This document shows, piece by piece, positions 17,064-26,593 of a DNA stretch of 64,000 nt. Both the position numbers and the translations under genes were made by a program. Origin of the DNA: Myroides odoratus (GTDB lineage: Bacteria; Bacteroidota; Bacteroidia; Flavobacteriales; Flavobacteriaceae); NCBI RefSeq assembly GCF_001549985.1, contig NZ_LROZ01000001.1, forward strand, positions 496,001-560,000, written 5' to 3'. Every line of letters starts with the position of its first letter. The stretch's first letter is position 1. The notes beneath the pieces were generated by a model that did not search any database, was not told where the DNA came from, and saw only the letters and a list, made by a program, of their open reading frames with translations.

Positions 17064-20000
17064 TTAATTCAATTTAAACATGACCTGTTGACGTTCTAAT
17101 TCTTCTAACAGATCTGCACTAATCGTAATGCGGCTATTTCGACTTGACATCTCAATGCGATTTACAATTCTGAATTCTTCTCTTTTATCTTCTAATTCAA
17201 AAGAAGCTCCTTCTCCATCTTCCATATCATCCAACATTTCCCCTTCTTCATTCATCGTCATATTAATAACAGGCATTGGTTTGTTTTCGTCTTCCAACTC
17301 TACTTTCTCCACTTCAAAAATATCAAAGAAAACCTGCTTATCCCCCATATATTTATCTAGCGTGGCCTTAATCTCATTGAGTTTAGTTTCGCTCAGCTCC
17401 TTAATATTCATTTGCACAACTAATTGTTTCGCAAAAGCAGGAATCACCTCATGTAATAATTTCATCTCCATAAATTGCAAACGAGGCTCTCCACGTTCAC
17501 CCGTATCCTTGCGAATCCATCCTTCATTCACTTGCACGCGAACAAATACAAACGTATTAGTCAACAGAAAGTGCCTAAATTTCAAGAAGTCTTCATTGAA
17601 CAAACGGAATTCAAAAGACTCATCATATCCCTCAATTGTAAAGGCTGCCCAATCTTTTCCTTTTGCTGAAGTTCGAAACTGAACATCGCTAATCATTCCT
17701 CCAAAACTAACAACACGTCCTGTAAAGTTTTCCAAACGCACCAATTCCTCCACTCGAACATTACAGAAATTTTTCAACTCAAAACGGAAATCATCCAAGG
17801 GATGTCCAGAAATATAGATCCCAACGACTTCTTTTTCTTTTGCTAGCTTTTCCATCGTACTCCACTCTTCACAAGCAGGCAACATCGGTTCTGGAATCTG
17901 TACTTCACTACTATCGCCAAATAAACTCACTTGTGCTGAATTTTCACTTTCTTGTGTCTTCGCTCCATATTTGATAGCTTTTTCCAAGAAAGTATTCGGA
18001 TCTGATGGATCTGTATAGAAATATTGTGCGCGATGTGTATTCTCAAAACAGTCAAAACCACCAGCCAATGCTAAGTTTTCAAATGCTTTTTTATTCGCTG
18101 CTCTCAAGTCAATTTTCTTCGCTAAATCAAAAATAGAGCGATAACGAGCATTTGCTCGATTATCCACAATCGTTTTCACCGCTCCTTGTCCAACTCCCTT
18201 GACTGCCCCCATTCCAAATCGAATCGCATATTCATCATTTACCGTGAATTTATAAAACGACTCATTTACATCTGGTCCTAATACGTGAAGTCCCATGCGC
18301 TTACATTCTTCCATGAAGAACGTTACTTGCTTGATGTCATTCATATTATTTGATAGTACGGCAGCCATATATTCTGCAGGGTAATGCGCTTTCAAATAGG
18401 CCGTTTGATACGCAATCCAAGCATAACATGTCGAGTGCGATTTATTGAAGGCATACGAAGCAAATGCTTCCCAGTCTTTCCAAATCTTTTCTAATACCAC
18501 AGGATCATGTCCTTTTTTTGCCGCTTGATCCACAAATTGAGGCTTCATTTTATCCAGTACATCTTTCTGCTTTTTACCCATTGCCTTACGCAAAACGTCA
18601 GCCTCACCTTTCGTAAAGTCAGCTAATTTTTGTGACAAAAGCATTACCTGCTCTTGGTATACAGTAATTCCATAGGTCTCTTGTAAGTATTCTTCACAAG
18701 CATCTAAATCGTATACAATGGGTTCTTCTCCATTTTTACGGCGAATAAACGAAGGAATATACTCCAAAGGTCCTGGGCGATATAAGGCATTCATGGCAAT
18801 TAAATCCGCAAATACCGTTGGTTTTAACTCGCGCATGTATTTCTGCATTCCCGCGGACTCGTACTGGAATACCCCAATCGTTTCTCCACGCTGGAACAAT
18901 TCATACGTCTTTTCATCATCAATCGGAATCAAATCGGGATCAATTTCAATTCCCGTTCTATACTTCACTAATTTGATGGTATCTTTAATAAGGGTTAGGG
19001 TTTTCAACCCCAAGAAGTCCATTTTCAATAACCCTGCGCTCTCTGCTACAGAGTTATCAAACTGCGTAACATATAGGTCAGAATCTTTTGCTACCGTTAC
19101 AGGTACGAATTTGGTAATATCATCAGGAGTAATAATCACCCCACAAGCATGAATCCCCGTGTTTCGCATGGATCCTTCTAATATCTTCGCTTGCTGAATC
19201 GTTTCTGCAGCTAAAGAATCTTCTTTAGCCAACGCGATTAGCTCTTTTACTTTATCAAACTCCTCACTTCTCAATACGCCTTTAATCGCATCCTCTCCTT
19301 CCGACAAGAAACGAGCTAAATTCCACTTGGAAGGCATCATTCCTGGAATCAACTTCGCAATACGATCGGCCTCAAACAAAGGCAAATCCAATACACGAGC
19401 TGTATCTCGGATTGCAGACTTAGTTGCCATTTTACCATAGGTAATAATTTGCGCAACTTGATTGGATCCGTATTTATCAATGACATAATCCATTACCTTG
19501 CTACGTCCTTCATCATCAAAGTCAATATCAATATCGGGCATGGATACACGATCTGGGTTCAAGAAACGCTCAAAAAGCAAGTCATATTCAATGGGATCTA
19601 AGTTGGTAATTCCCAAGCAATAGGCTACCGCAGAACCTGCAGCAGATCCACGACCGGGCCCAACGGAAACCCCCATTTGACGAGCCGCAGCAATGAAATC
19701 CTGTACAATTAAGAAGTACCCTGGATATCCAGTACGCTCAATGGTTGCTAATTCAAAGTCTAAACGCTCGCGTATTTCCTCTGTTACTTCAGGATAACGG
19801 CGTTTAGCCCCTTCATAGGTTAAATATTTTAAGTAATTGTTTTCCCCTCTTTTTCCTGATCCATCCCCTTCTAAATCTCGAGCATCCTGAAACTCCTCTG
19901 GAATATCGAATTTAGGAAGTAATACATCGCGGTGTAAAACAAAAGGTTCTACTTTATCGACAATTTCTTGTATGTTGTAAATTGCTTCAGGAACATCCTC

Positions 20001-21599
20001 AAACAATTTTTTCATTTCTTCTTCTGACTTGAAATAGTATTCCTGGTTAGGTAATCCATAACGATACCCGCGTCCTCTTCCAATTGGCGTACTTTGTTTC
20101 TCACCATCTTTCACACACAGCAAAATATCGTGTGCATTGGCGTCTTTTTTATCTAAATAATAGGCATTGTTAGTCGCCACCATTTTAATATTGTGTTTAC
20201 GAGCTAGCTCGATTAACACTTGATTCACGCGATTTTCATCTTCTTGACCGTGGCGCATCAATTCAACATATAGGTCATCGCCAAATTGTTCTTTCCACCA
20301 AAGCAAAGCTTCTTCTGCCTGACGTTCTCCTACGTTTAATATCTTTCCTGGTATTTCTCCAAATAAGTTCCCCGTCAATACGATTACATCTTCTTTGTAT
20401 TGCTCTACGACCTGCTTGTCAATACGCGGCACATAGTAGAACCCATCGGTATACGCAATAGAGGCCATTTTAGCCAAATTATGGTATCCCTTTTTATTTT
20501 TAGCCAAGAGTACCACTTGGTATCCATTGTCTTTTTTAGTTCGATCTAAGTGGTTTTCATTGATAAAAAATTCACAACCTACAATAGGAGTCAGCAAAGG
20601 CAAAGCCTCTTCCCCATTTTCTAATCGCTCTTTATTCTGCGCTTGAATTCCTTTATTGTGGTTATTTACTGCCATAACAAAGTGAAACGCGCCCATCATA
20701 TTTCCGTGGTCTGTCATTGCGATGGCAGACAACTTCATTTCTCCTGCTTTTTTAACTAGATTGGGAATCCCAATTGTCGATTGTAATACCGAAAACTGCG
20801 TATGCACATGCAAATGAGCAAATCGAGCATTTTGAAACTGTTGACGTTCCTCCGTAGAAATTGCTTCTGTAGCACTTCCTTGTAATTTTGCCAGACGTGC
20901 TCTGATTTCATCAGATGCTTTCTTTAGGTTGATATGTTTTAATCCAACAGGTTGAAAAGGCTGTGGATTGAAAGCGGTATAACGTTGAATATACGTCTCA
21001 TCACATTGTAATTCATCCTTAGAAAACGTTTCGCGTTTAATCAATTCAAGAAAACAACGTGTTGTTGCTTCCACGTCGGCTGTTGCATTATGCGCTTCTG
21101 CGAAAGCTTCTCCAAATAGATAAGTGTGTAATTCCGTTAGGGTAGGCAATTTATATCGCCCTCCACGTCCACCAGGTAATTTCAACATTTCTGCAGTAAC
21201 CTCTGTACACGTATCTAATACAGCCATTGTTGTCAATTGGCTATCCACCCCCATACGATAGAATTCACATCCCATAATATTCACATCAAAACCAATGTTT
21301 TGACCAACAATAAAACGAGCTTTGGAAAGCGCAATATTGAATTTGGCTAATGCTTCTTCTAAGTCAATCCCTTGCTCTTCTGCTAATTCCGTAGAAATTC
21401 CGTGAATACGCTCAGAATCATAGGGGATATTAAACCCTTTCGGCTTGATTAGGTAATCTTGATGTTCAACAAGTCGTCCCATATCGTCGTGTAACTGCCA
21501 CGCGATTTGTACACATCGCGGCCAGTTATCCGTATCCGTTAAGGGAGCCGACCAACTCTTCGGAAGCCCAGTAGTTTCCGTATCAAAAATTAAATACAT
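17064..21599 (-). CDS. dnaE: DNA polymerase III alpha subunit with N-terminal DEDDh exonuclease domain
   Basis: The 1511-residue protein starts with a DnaQ-like proofreading exonuclease (residues 1-190): DTETTG at 6-11, NIGFDVNIM and the His-Asp of AHNATADVEAT. Then a PHP domain (FAHLHVHTQFSVLQ), the polymerase core with the catalytic Asp residues in MPDIDIDFDD near residue 686, VGPGRGSAAGS upstream of it, and SYAFNKSHSTCYAWIAYQTAY. The C-terminal part holds a helix-hairpin-helix and OB fold (FTGRVVSFGGMISDVQ). It is the replicative polymerase. The fused exonuclease is a known Bacteroidota arrangement, so proofreading is carried in cis. Confidence 0.96.
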   Translation of the reverse strand: MYLIFDTETTGLPKSWSAPLTDTDNWPRCVQIAWQLHDDMGRLVEHQDYLIKPKGFNIPYDSERIHGISTELAEEQGIDLEEALAKFNIALSKARFIVGQNIGFDVNIMGCEFYRMGVDSQLTTMAVLDTCTEVTAEMLKLPGGRGGRYKLPTLTELHTYLFGEAFAEAHNATADVEATTRCFLELIKRETFSKDELQCDETYIQRYTAFNPQPFQPVGLKHINLKKASDEIRARLAKLQGSATEAISTEERQQFQNARFAHLHVHTQFSVLQSTIGIPNLVKKAGEMKLSAIAMTDHGNMMGAFHFVMAVNNHNKGIQAQNKERLENGEEALPLLTPIVGCEFFINENHLDRTKKDNGYQVVLLAKNKKGYHNLAKMASIAYTDGFYYVPRIDKQVVEQYKEDVIVLTGNLFGEIPGKILNVGERQAEEALLWWKEQFGDDLYVELMRHGQEDENRVNQVLIELARKHNIKMVATNNAYYLDKKDANAHDILLCVKDGEKQSTPIGRGRGYRYGLPNQEYYFKSEEEMKKLFEDVPEAIYNIQEIVDKVEPFVLHRDVLLPKFDIPEEFQDARDLEGDGSGKRGENNYLKYLTYEGAKRRYPEVTEEIRERLDFELATIERTGYPGYFLIVQDFIAAARQMGVSVGPGRGSAAGSAVAYCLGITNLDPIEYDLLFERFLNPDRVSMPDIDIDFDDEGRSKVMDYVIDKYGSNQVAQIITYGKMATKSAIRDTARVLDLPLFEADRIAKLIPGMMPSKWNLARFLSEGEDAIKGVLRSEEFDKVKELIALAKEDSLAAETIQQAKILEGSMRNTGIHACGVIITPDDITKFVPVTVAKDSDLYVTQFDNSVAESAGLLKMDFLGLKTLTLIKDTIKLVKYRTGIEIDPDLIPIDDEKTYELFQRGETIGVFQYESAGMQKYMRELKPTVFADLIAMNALYRPGPLEYIPSFIRRKNGEEPIVYDLDACEEYLQETYGITVYQEQVMLLSQKLADFTKGEADVLRKAMGKKQKDVLDKMKPQFVDQAAKKGHDPVVLEKIWKDWEAFASYAFNKSHSTCYAWIAYQTAYLKAHYPAEYMAAVLSNNMNDIKQVTFFMEECKRMGLHVLGPDVNESFYKFTVNDEYAIRFGMGAVKGVGQGAVKTIVDNRANARYRSIFDLAKKIDLRAANKKAFENLALAGGFDCFENTHRAQYFYTDPSDPNTFLEKAIKYGAKTQESENSAQVSLFGDSSEVQIPEPMLPACEEWSTMEKLAKEKEVVGIYISGHPLDDFRFELKNFCNVRVEELVRLENFTGRVVSFGGMISDVQFRTSAKGKDWAAFTIEGYDESFEFRLFNEDFLKFRHFLLTNTFVFVRVQVNEGWIRKDTGERGEPRLQFMEMKLLHEVIPAFAKQLVVQMNIKELSETKLNEIKATLDKYMGDKQVFFDIFEVEKVELEDENKPMPVINMTMNEEGEMLDDMEDGEGASFELEDKREEFRIVNRIEMSSRNSRITISADLLEELERQQVMFKLN

Positions 21600-21654
21600 A
21601 CTTGATTTATAGAATATTAACCCAAAAACAGGGAGATTTGTAACAATTTCAAAG

Positions 21655-21692
21655 GTACAAAAAAAGCTGCTTAGTTAATAAGCAGCTTTTCT
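21655..21692 (-). terminator. Terminator of the 21717-22313 gene
   Basis: AAAAGCTGCTTA (21662-21673) pairs with TAAGCAGCTTTT (21679-21690) perfectly; on the minus strand a T run follows. It lies before the dnaE start. Confidence 0.82.
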
Positions 21693-21716
21693 CAATATCA
21701 TTAATTTCACAAATCT

Positions 21717-22313
21717 TTATTCTCCTTTTCCTAGTGGAATTCTAAAGAATACTCCACTATCAAATGTTTTTCTATCCACATAACGCTTGATTACTTTGTT
21801 TTTATCATTCAACTCGTCATCTGGTAAAATACTAGCATTCATGTTAATTACAAAAGTTCCAGAAATAGTTCCTGGCACTTGTTTATCAGCAGGATCTAAA
21901 ATAATATACCCTGGGCGATTCACTGGTTTGTTTGTAATTAAGCTCAATGCATCCGTAGAGTACATTGACGCTGTATTTTTATAATCATCATATACGATAT
22001 AATCGGCTTTGATATTATCTGTTGCGTTAAATTCATATTTTGCCCCAAATTCATAATCTGGCAAATAGATTCTCAAAGTAGTAGAATCCGTTTTAGCTTC
22101 TATGTTCAACGTTTTCTCATTCACTACAAATGCTTTAAACGTTTGTGGTTTGTATTCCGTATAATGACTATAGGGATTACCATTTATTCTCGTTGAATCA
22201 GTGATTGCATCAAGAGTCATTGATGCATACATTCCTGGATCTGAAAATTTAACATCACTTTCACATGCCATGAACCCCAAAACTAACGCGAACATTCCTA
22301 TTATCTTTCTCAT
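21717..22313 (-). CDS. Putative lipoprotein of unknown function
   Basis: A 198-residue protein with a lipoprotein signal (MRKIIGMFALVLGFMACESD, lipobox Cys17). The rest is beta-rich with TFKAFVVNEKTLNIEAKTD, a TTLRIYLPDYEFG strand and a conserved-looking PGTISGTFVINMNA near the end. The pattern resembles DUF6252-type Flavobacteriales lipoproteins, but I cannot confirm the family. A minus-strand TATTTTTG element (plus 22348-22355) precedes it. It is monocistronic. Confidence 0.6.
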   Translation of the reverse strand: MRKIIGMFALVLGFMACESDVKFSDPGMYASMTLDAITDSTRINGNPYSHYTEYKPQTFKAFVVNEKTLNIEAKTDSTTLRIYLPDYEFGAKYEFNATDNIKADYIVYDDYKNTASMYSTDALSLITNKPVNRPGYIILDPADKQVPGTISGTFVINMNASILPDDELNDKNKVIKRYVDRKTFDSGVFFRIPLGKGE

Positions 22314-22750
22314 ATTATACTAATCTATTAGTGATATATATACATCGCAAAAATATATTTTTTATTGTTCATAAAAAAATTTTTTTAATAAAACTTTAAC
22401 TTTGAAAAAGAACTTATTTTTCCGTTTCCTTAAAATAAATTTTCAATGCCGCTTCATGTGCCACTGAGAATTAATTTCTATTGAGAAAAATACAATTTTT
22501 AAGCCTTATACCCTCTTTTCTCTTTAGATTTTTTTAATTGAATACTTTTTTCCCTTTTCTACCTATTCCCACTCCAACTTCAACTCCCGATTTCTTAAAC
22601 AAACAGGGCCTCCATTTTTCATTAAATATAAATATCCCACCCCGAAAAGAGTCCATCGTTTCAGGTTATCAATGATAATCCACTTAGAATCAAGGAGATT
22701 AAAAGACATATTTTTACAATTAATTACAGTGTTGCATTAAAAAAGTTAGT
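22314..22750. other. Long AT-rich gap before rpsP
   Basis: About 440 bases between two divergent genes. I see no open frame with coding character, no tRNA and no strong hairpin apart from the elements listed separately. Confidence 0.5.
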
Positions 22751-22788
22751 ATCTTTGCGCAAATTTTTAACCGAGGTCGGGTACCTCA
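22751..22788 (+). promoter_or_regulatory. rpsP -7 element and short leader hairpin
   Basis: TATCTTTG at 22751-22758 fits the Bacteroidota -7 box; a -33 TTG is ill-spaced. The leader carries GAGGT (22774-22778) and ACCTC (22784-22788) as a five-pair stem with CGGGT in the loop, 17 bases before the S16 start. It could be a ribosomal-protein leader element. Confidence 0.45.
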
Positions 22789-22804
22789 AACAAAACAAAT
22801 TATT

Positions 22805-23326
22805 ATGTCTGTAAAAATTAGATTACAAAGACACGGTAAAAAAGGAAAACCTTTTTACTGGGTAGTAGCTGCTGATTCACGCGCTAAAAGAGATGGTAAA
22901 TACTTAGAGAAAATCGGTACTTACAATCCAAACACTAACCCTGCAACTGTTGAAATCAATGTTGATTCAGCTGTTAAATGGTTATTCAACGGTGCACAAC
23001 CAACAGATACTGCTAGAACATTACTTTCTTACAAAGGTGCTTTATTGAAACACCACTTACAAGGTGGAGTGAACAAAGGTGCTTTAACTCAAGAGCAAGC
23101 AGATGCTAAATTCACTGCTTGGTTAGAAGAGAAAGCAAACAAAATCAACGCTAAAAAAGATGGTTTATCATCTTCTAAAGCGAATGAGAAAGCTCAAAAG
23201 CTTGCTGCTGAAAAAGAAGCAAATGCTAAACGTGCTGCTGCTCAAGTTGCTAAAGTTGCTGCTGAATCTGCACCTGCAGAAACAGAAGAAGTAGCTGAAG
23301 AAAACAACGAAGAAACTCAAGCATAA
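22805..23326 (+). CDS. rpsP: 30S ribosomal protein S16
   Basis: The first 80 residues are standard S16 (VKIRLQRHGKKGKPFYWVV, YNPNTNPATVEI, WLFNGAQPTDTARTLL). The family is usually 80-90 residues, but this protein is 173 long with an Ala/Lys/Glu-rich C-terminal tail from about residue 110 (AEKEANAKRAAAQVAKVAAE) ending in an acidic Glu run. Such tails are seen in Bacteroidota S16. It binds 16S rRNA in small-subunit assembly and is 12 bases upstream of rimM, another assembly gene. Confidence 0.97.
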   Translation: MSVKIRLQRHGKKGKPFYWVVAADSRAKRDGKYLEKIGTYNPNTNPATVEINVDSAVKWLFNGAQPTDTARTLLSYKGALLKHHLQGGVNKGALTQEQADAKFTAWLEEKANKINAKKDGLSSSKANEKAQKLAAEKEANAKRAAAQVAKVAAESAPAETEEVAEENNEETQA

Positions 23327-23338
23327 TTTCTGAGCGAT

Positions 23339-23869
23339 ATGCGTAAACAAGATTGTTTCTATTTAGGCAAAGTCGCAAAAAAATTTAGCTTCAAGGGAGA
23401 AGTTTTGGTCTATTTAGATACAGACGAACCTGAGTTATACGAAAATTTGGAATCAGTGTTCGTTGACTTTAACGGACAACTGGTTCCTTTTTTTATTGAA
23501 GCCGCTTTTTTGCACAAAAATGATTTCTTAAGAGTCAAATTTGAAGACTGTCAATCCGAAGAGGATGCAGACCGTATTATTGGTTCGGAATTATATTTGC
23601 CCTTGAATTTATTACCTCCATTGGAAGGAAATAAATTTTACTATCACGAAGTGGAAGGTTTTGAAGTAATTGATACAACCCTCGGTTCTGTAGGAACTTT
23701 GATTCGTATTAATGATAGCAATTACCAAGTCCTATTCGAAATTGACCACAACGGAACTCAAATTTTAGTTCCAATGATTGATCAATTCATCGAACAAGTT
23801 GATCGCGAAAACAAAAAATTAATCCTCCATATTCCTGCTGGTTTAGTAGATTTATATTTAGAGAATTAA
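23339..23869 (+). CDS. rimM: Ribosome maturation factor RimM
   Basis: A 176-residue protein with an N-terminal RimM barrel (YLGKVAKKFSFKGEVLVYL), then a PRC-like barrel with FYYHEVEGFEVID and ILVPMIDQFIEQVD. RimM binds S19 and supports 16S rRNA processing at the 30S head. It follows rpsP by 12 bases and ends at a strong terminator, so the two form an operon. trmD, which is often next in other bacteria, is absent here. Confidence 0.95.
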   Translation: MRKQDCFYLGKVAKKFSFKGEVLVYLDTDEPELYENLESVFVDFNGQLVPFFIEAAFLHKNDFLRVKFEDCQSEEDADRIIGSELYLPLNLLPPLEGNKFYYHEVEGFEVIDTTLGSVGTLIRINDSNYQVLFEIDHNGTQILVPMIDQFIEQVDRENKKLILHIPAGLVDLYLEN

Positions 23870-23887
23870 TTGTATCGTTGATAATTT

Positions 23888-23928
23888 AAAAAAAGCCCTA
23901 AAAGAAATTTCTTTTGGGGCTTTTTTTG
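23888..23928 (+). terminator. Terminator of rpsP-rimM
   Basis: AAAAGCCCTAAAAGAAA pairs with TTTCTTTTGGGGCTTTT (one G-U), followed by a T run. Confidence 0.88.
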
Positions 23929-23943
23929 AAGCGATGAAATGCC

Positions 23944-23997
23944 TCACCACCTCACCCTCTCTCCACCTCTCCACCTCTCCAACTCACCCTCTCCAAA
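23944..23997. repeat. CTC-rich simple repeat
   Basis: Irregular repeats of CCACCTCTC/CACCCTCTCC. The reading frame that starts at 23934 and runs through this stretch only adds low-complexity Ser/Thr/Pro/His residues, so it is treated as non-coding. Confidence 0.65.
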
Positions 23998-24047
23998 AAA
24001 CAATTCCGCCATTTCACAAAAAAATCTCTACATTTAATAGAAAAAAG

Positions 24048-24743
24048 ATGAAGATCAGCGCCATAAGTAAAACGACCATTAATCTAGGCGAAGACATTCG
24101 AGCCAAAGATATTAGAAAAGGGATTTTTGAACTCATTCAGCGAGATTACCCTGCAATTACGAAGGAAGATTTTATCACGTTGAGTGAACTCAACCGATAC
24201 AGACGTTTATATCTGACCGAATTAATGATGCAGGAAAAAGGGGAATTAGCCCTGTTGGATCGAGATGTAATGAATGCGATACAGAACAATGCAATATTAT
24301 CTGAAAATATCCAGGATGAGATTGAAACCAAACTAACACTTGGTCAGAAGATTGCAGATAAGGTAGCTGCTTTCGGGGGAAGTTGGACCTTTATCATTAC
24401 GTTCTTTACCTTCCTCATTATTTGGATGGTTATTAATATCTGGGTATTGACAACCGAGCCATTTGACCCTTATCCTTTTATATTACTCAATCTGATTCTG
24501 TCTTGTCTAGCTGCTATCCAAGCTCCTATTATCATGATGAGCCAGAATAGACAGGAGCAAAAAGATCGTCAACGAGGGGAACACGATTATAAAATCAACC
24601 TCAAAGCGGAATTAGAAATCAAATTACTCAGCGAAAAAATAGATCATTTATTGGTTCATCAAAACAAAAAATTACTAGAGATTCAAGAAGTGCAAGTGGA
24701 TTATTTGGAGGATTTAATGAAGGAACTCCGAAAGAAAGAATAA
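24048..24743 (+). CDS. DUF1003 family membrane protein
   Basis: The start at 24048 (MKISAISKTT) is chosen because the upstream in-frame ATG at 23934 would translate a CTC repeat. The 231-residue product has a soluble N-terminal half (IQRDYPAITKEDFITLSELN) and then the DUF1003 core: FGGSWTFIITFFTFLIIWM, an ILLNLILSCLAAIQAPIIMM second helix and the QEQKDRQRGEHDYKINLKAE motif, ending in a coiled coil. Two transmembrane helices. Function is unknown. Confidence 0.85.
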   Translation: MKISAISKTTINLGEDIRAKDIRKGIFELIQRDYPAITKEDFITLSELNRYRRLYLTELMMQEKGELALLDRDVMNAIQNNAILSENIQDEIETKLTLGQKIADKVAAFGGSWTFIITFFTFLIIWMVINIWVLTTEPFDPYPFILLNLILSCLAAIQAPIIMMSQNRQEQKDRQRGEHDYKINLKAELEIKLLSEKIDHLLVHQNKKLLEIQEVQVDYLEDLMKELRKKE

Positions 24744-24749
24744 CTTTGT

Positions 24750-24800
24750 TGTTCGTTCTTTGCTCTTTGCTCTTTGCTCTTTGTGCTTTGTTGGTTGCTT
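24750..24800. repeat. TTTGCTC short tandem repeat
   Basis: Three to four units of TTTGCTC with degenerate TTTGTGC and TTTGTTG flanks, just after the DUF1003 stop. Non-coding, possibly variable in copy number. Confidence 0.7.
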
Positions 24801-24964
24801 TTTTGTCTTTTGATGAGACTATCTTTTACAAAGCGTAATTTTCTTATAAAAGAAAAATTTAAACAAACCGTGTGAATTGCAAATCTCACCAAATCGAAGC
24901 GAAACGTAGATTCATCAAATACAAAAACAACATATAAACTAGATGAGATAAACCCTCAACAACC

Positions 24965-25495
24965 ATGAATTCTCTCTCTACCTTAGGATTGCGCATTTGC
25001 ATTATAGGCAACAGTGCTGCTGGAAAATCAACCTTAGCGCAACACTTAGGTAAGCACCTACATATAGCGGTTTGCCATTTGGATCAAATTGCTCATATTC
25101 CTAATACCAACTGGCAGCCGCGAGATCGCGCACTTCTGCGCATTGATCATCAAGCGTTTTTAGCTCAGCATGAACAATGGGTTATAGAGGGCAATTACAG
25201 CTATTTAATGCCTGAACGCTTTCAACAAGCAACCACGATTATATGGTTGGATTTCTCGCGCTGGGGGTCTGCTTATCGCTTTATCAAACGAAGTCTTCAA
25301 AACAATAAAAACCGGGCAGGAAATCTTGAAGGAGCACGTCAGCAATTCAACTTCAAGATGCTCAAACACATTTTATTTACTGTTCCCAAAAACAAAGTCA
25401 AATACCAACAATTAATTGAGCAAAGTGGTGTTCCTTTTATACGAATTAAGTCTTTTAATGCTTTGATGCAGTATTATAAAAATTGGACATTTTAA
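24965..25495 (+). CDS. P-loop kinase-like protein (DNA topology modulation/FlaR type)
   Basis: The 176-residue protein has a Walker A motif IIGNSAAGKSTLAQHLG at residues 13-29, then HLDQIAHIPNTNWQPRD and the EGNYSYLMPERFQQATTIIWLDFSR segment typical of the adenylate kinase-like FlaR/topology modulation group. The terminal lid resembles small nucleotide kinases. The substrate is unknown. It is preceded by a 220-base gap with a short repeat and stands alone or with the next gene. Confidence 0.75.
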   Translation: MNSLSTLGLRICIIGNSAAGKSTLAQHLGKHLHIAVCHLDQIAHIPNTNWQPRDRALLRIDHQAFLAQHEQWVIEGNYSYLMPERFQQATTIIWLDFSRWGSAYRFIKRSLQNNKNRAGNLEGARQQFNFKMLKHILFTVPKNKVKYQQLIEQSGVPFIRIKSFNALMQYYKNWTF

Positions 25496-25581
25496 TTTTA
25501 CGCGCTATCTCTTCCTTCAAAAAAATAGCATAATGAATAAAACACATTATATTTATAGCCAATAATCAACCTCACTAATCT

Positions 25582-26511
25582 ATGTTATTCCCTAAAGCTA
25601 AAAAAATAGCAAAACAGCAAGACTGGTTTGCAACAAACCAACTTGTATTTGGTTTATATAAAAATTACCTTTTTCAAATTGGCGATGCGAATTTATTAGC
25701 AACACCCTCTTCTAAATTCGTTATTTCTGATATAACTTTAATTTCAGAGGACCAACGTAACTTTGTTGAACAAACACTAATAGCAAATAAACAGGCTTTG
25801 AAATTCTCAACCTACGCCTTTCAAAATAATACCATTGTATTCACTTTCAACGAACATCTAGCTTTAACCAAAATAAAAACAATCTATGCCCTTCTTGATT
25901 TCTTAACTGATTTGTATACGCGTATTGATTTACCTATTTCCGATTATTGTCAAAACTGTAAAGAATCAGGCACGAGTAACTTCTACAATTTAAATGAAAA
26001 AGGTGTTCAACTCTGTGCGCTTTGCACGAGTGACTTTAAAAAGCGATTTTATCGCCATGAAAGTGATGAAAGAAAAATGAATTCAACTTATAGCAAAGGA
26101 GTTATTGGAGCATTACTTTTTTCTATTCCAGGAATTATCATGTGGATTATTGTTGCTTATTATTTTAATACTATCTATTCTGCTTTAGCGTCAGTAATCG
26201 CTGTATTAGGATATTTAGGCTATATTAAATTCAATGGAAAAAAAGGTTCAAAAACATTACTTTTTCTTTCTATTACAAATTTTACAACGGTTCTCCTCGC
26301 TAACCTCATTGTCTTCCTAATAGAACTAAATGCTGCAGGTTACTCCTTACGTGAATCATTTCATGTCTTACTATTAAAAGAAGTATTTATAGAATATACG
26401 CGTTTACCTTTGTTTCTATCCACCGTCTTTTGTCTTGTAGCTACTTTGTTTTTAGCAAGCTTAGTAAAAAAAGGTCCGAGTATCACACCTGCTGTTAAAA
26501 TTAAAGGTTAA
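25582..26511 (+). CDS. Unknown membrane protein with CxxC zinc-ribbon-like centre
   Basis: I do not recognise the family. The 309 residues split into a soluble N-terminal half of about 130 residues (beta-rich, LVFGLYKNYLFQIG), a CxxC...CxxC pair (CQNC at about 134-137 and CALC near 157-160) that looks like a zinc ribbon, and a C-terminal half with four hydrophobic helices (IIMWIIVAYYF, ALASVIAVLGYLG, ANLIVFLIEL, LFLSTVFCLVATLF). It ends in a strong terminator. Nothing in the neighbours hints at its job. Confidence 0.55.
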   Translation: MLFPKAKKIAKQQDWFATNQLVFGLYKNYLFQIGDANLLATPSSKFVISDITLISEDQRNFVEQTLIANKQALKFSTYAFQNNTIVFTFNEHLALTKIKTIYALLDFLTDLYTRIDLPISDYCQNCKESGTSNFYNLNEKGVQLCALCTSDFKKRFYRHESDERKMNSTYSKGVIGALLFSIPGIIMWIIVAYYFNTIYSALASVIAVLGYLGYIKFNGKKGSKTLLFLSITNFTTVLLANLIVFLIELNAAGYSLRESFHVLLLKEVFIEYTRLPLFLSTVFCLVATLFLASLVKKGPSITPAVKIKG

Positions 26512-26529
26512 TTTCACACGATAGATCGA

Positions 26530-26565
26530 AATGCTACTGCAAGATGCAGTAGCATTTTTTGTACT
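26530..26565 (+). terminator. Terminator
   Basis: ATGCTACTGCA pairs with TGCAGTAGCAT around an AGA loop, followed by six Ts. It closes the unknown membrane-protein gene. Confidence 0.88.
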
Positions 26566-26593
26566 TTTGACTTTCAAAATTATACTTATCCCT

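Noticed and set aside
17128..17682. 184-codon plus-strand frame inside dnaE
   Set aside because: Antisense to the well-conserved C-terminal part of DnaE; Ser-rich by chance.
18718..19152. 144-codon plus-strand frame inside dnaE
   Set aside because: Antisense to the polymerase core; no signal or domain.
23934..24047. 38-residue N-terminal extension of the DUF1003 protein
   Set aside because: It would translate a CTC-rich simple repeat and gives a low-complexity peptide.
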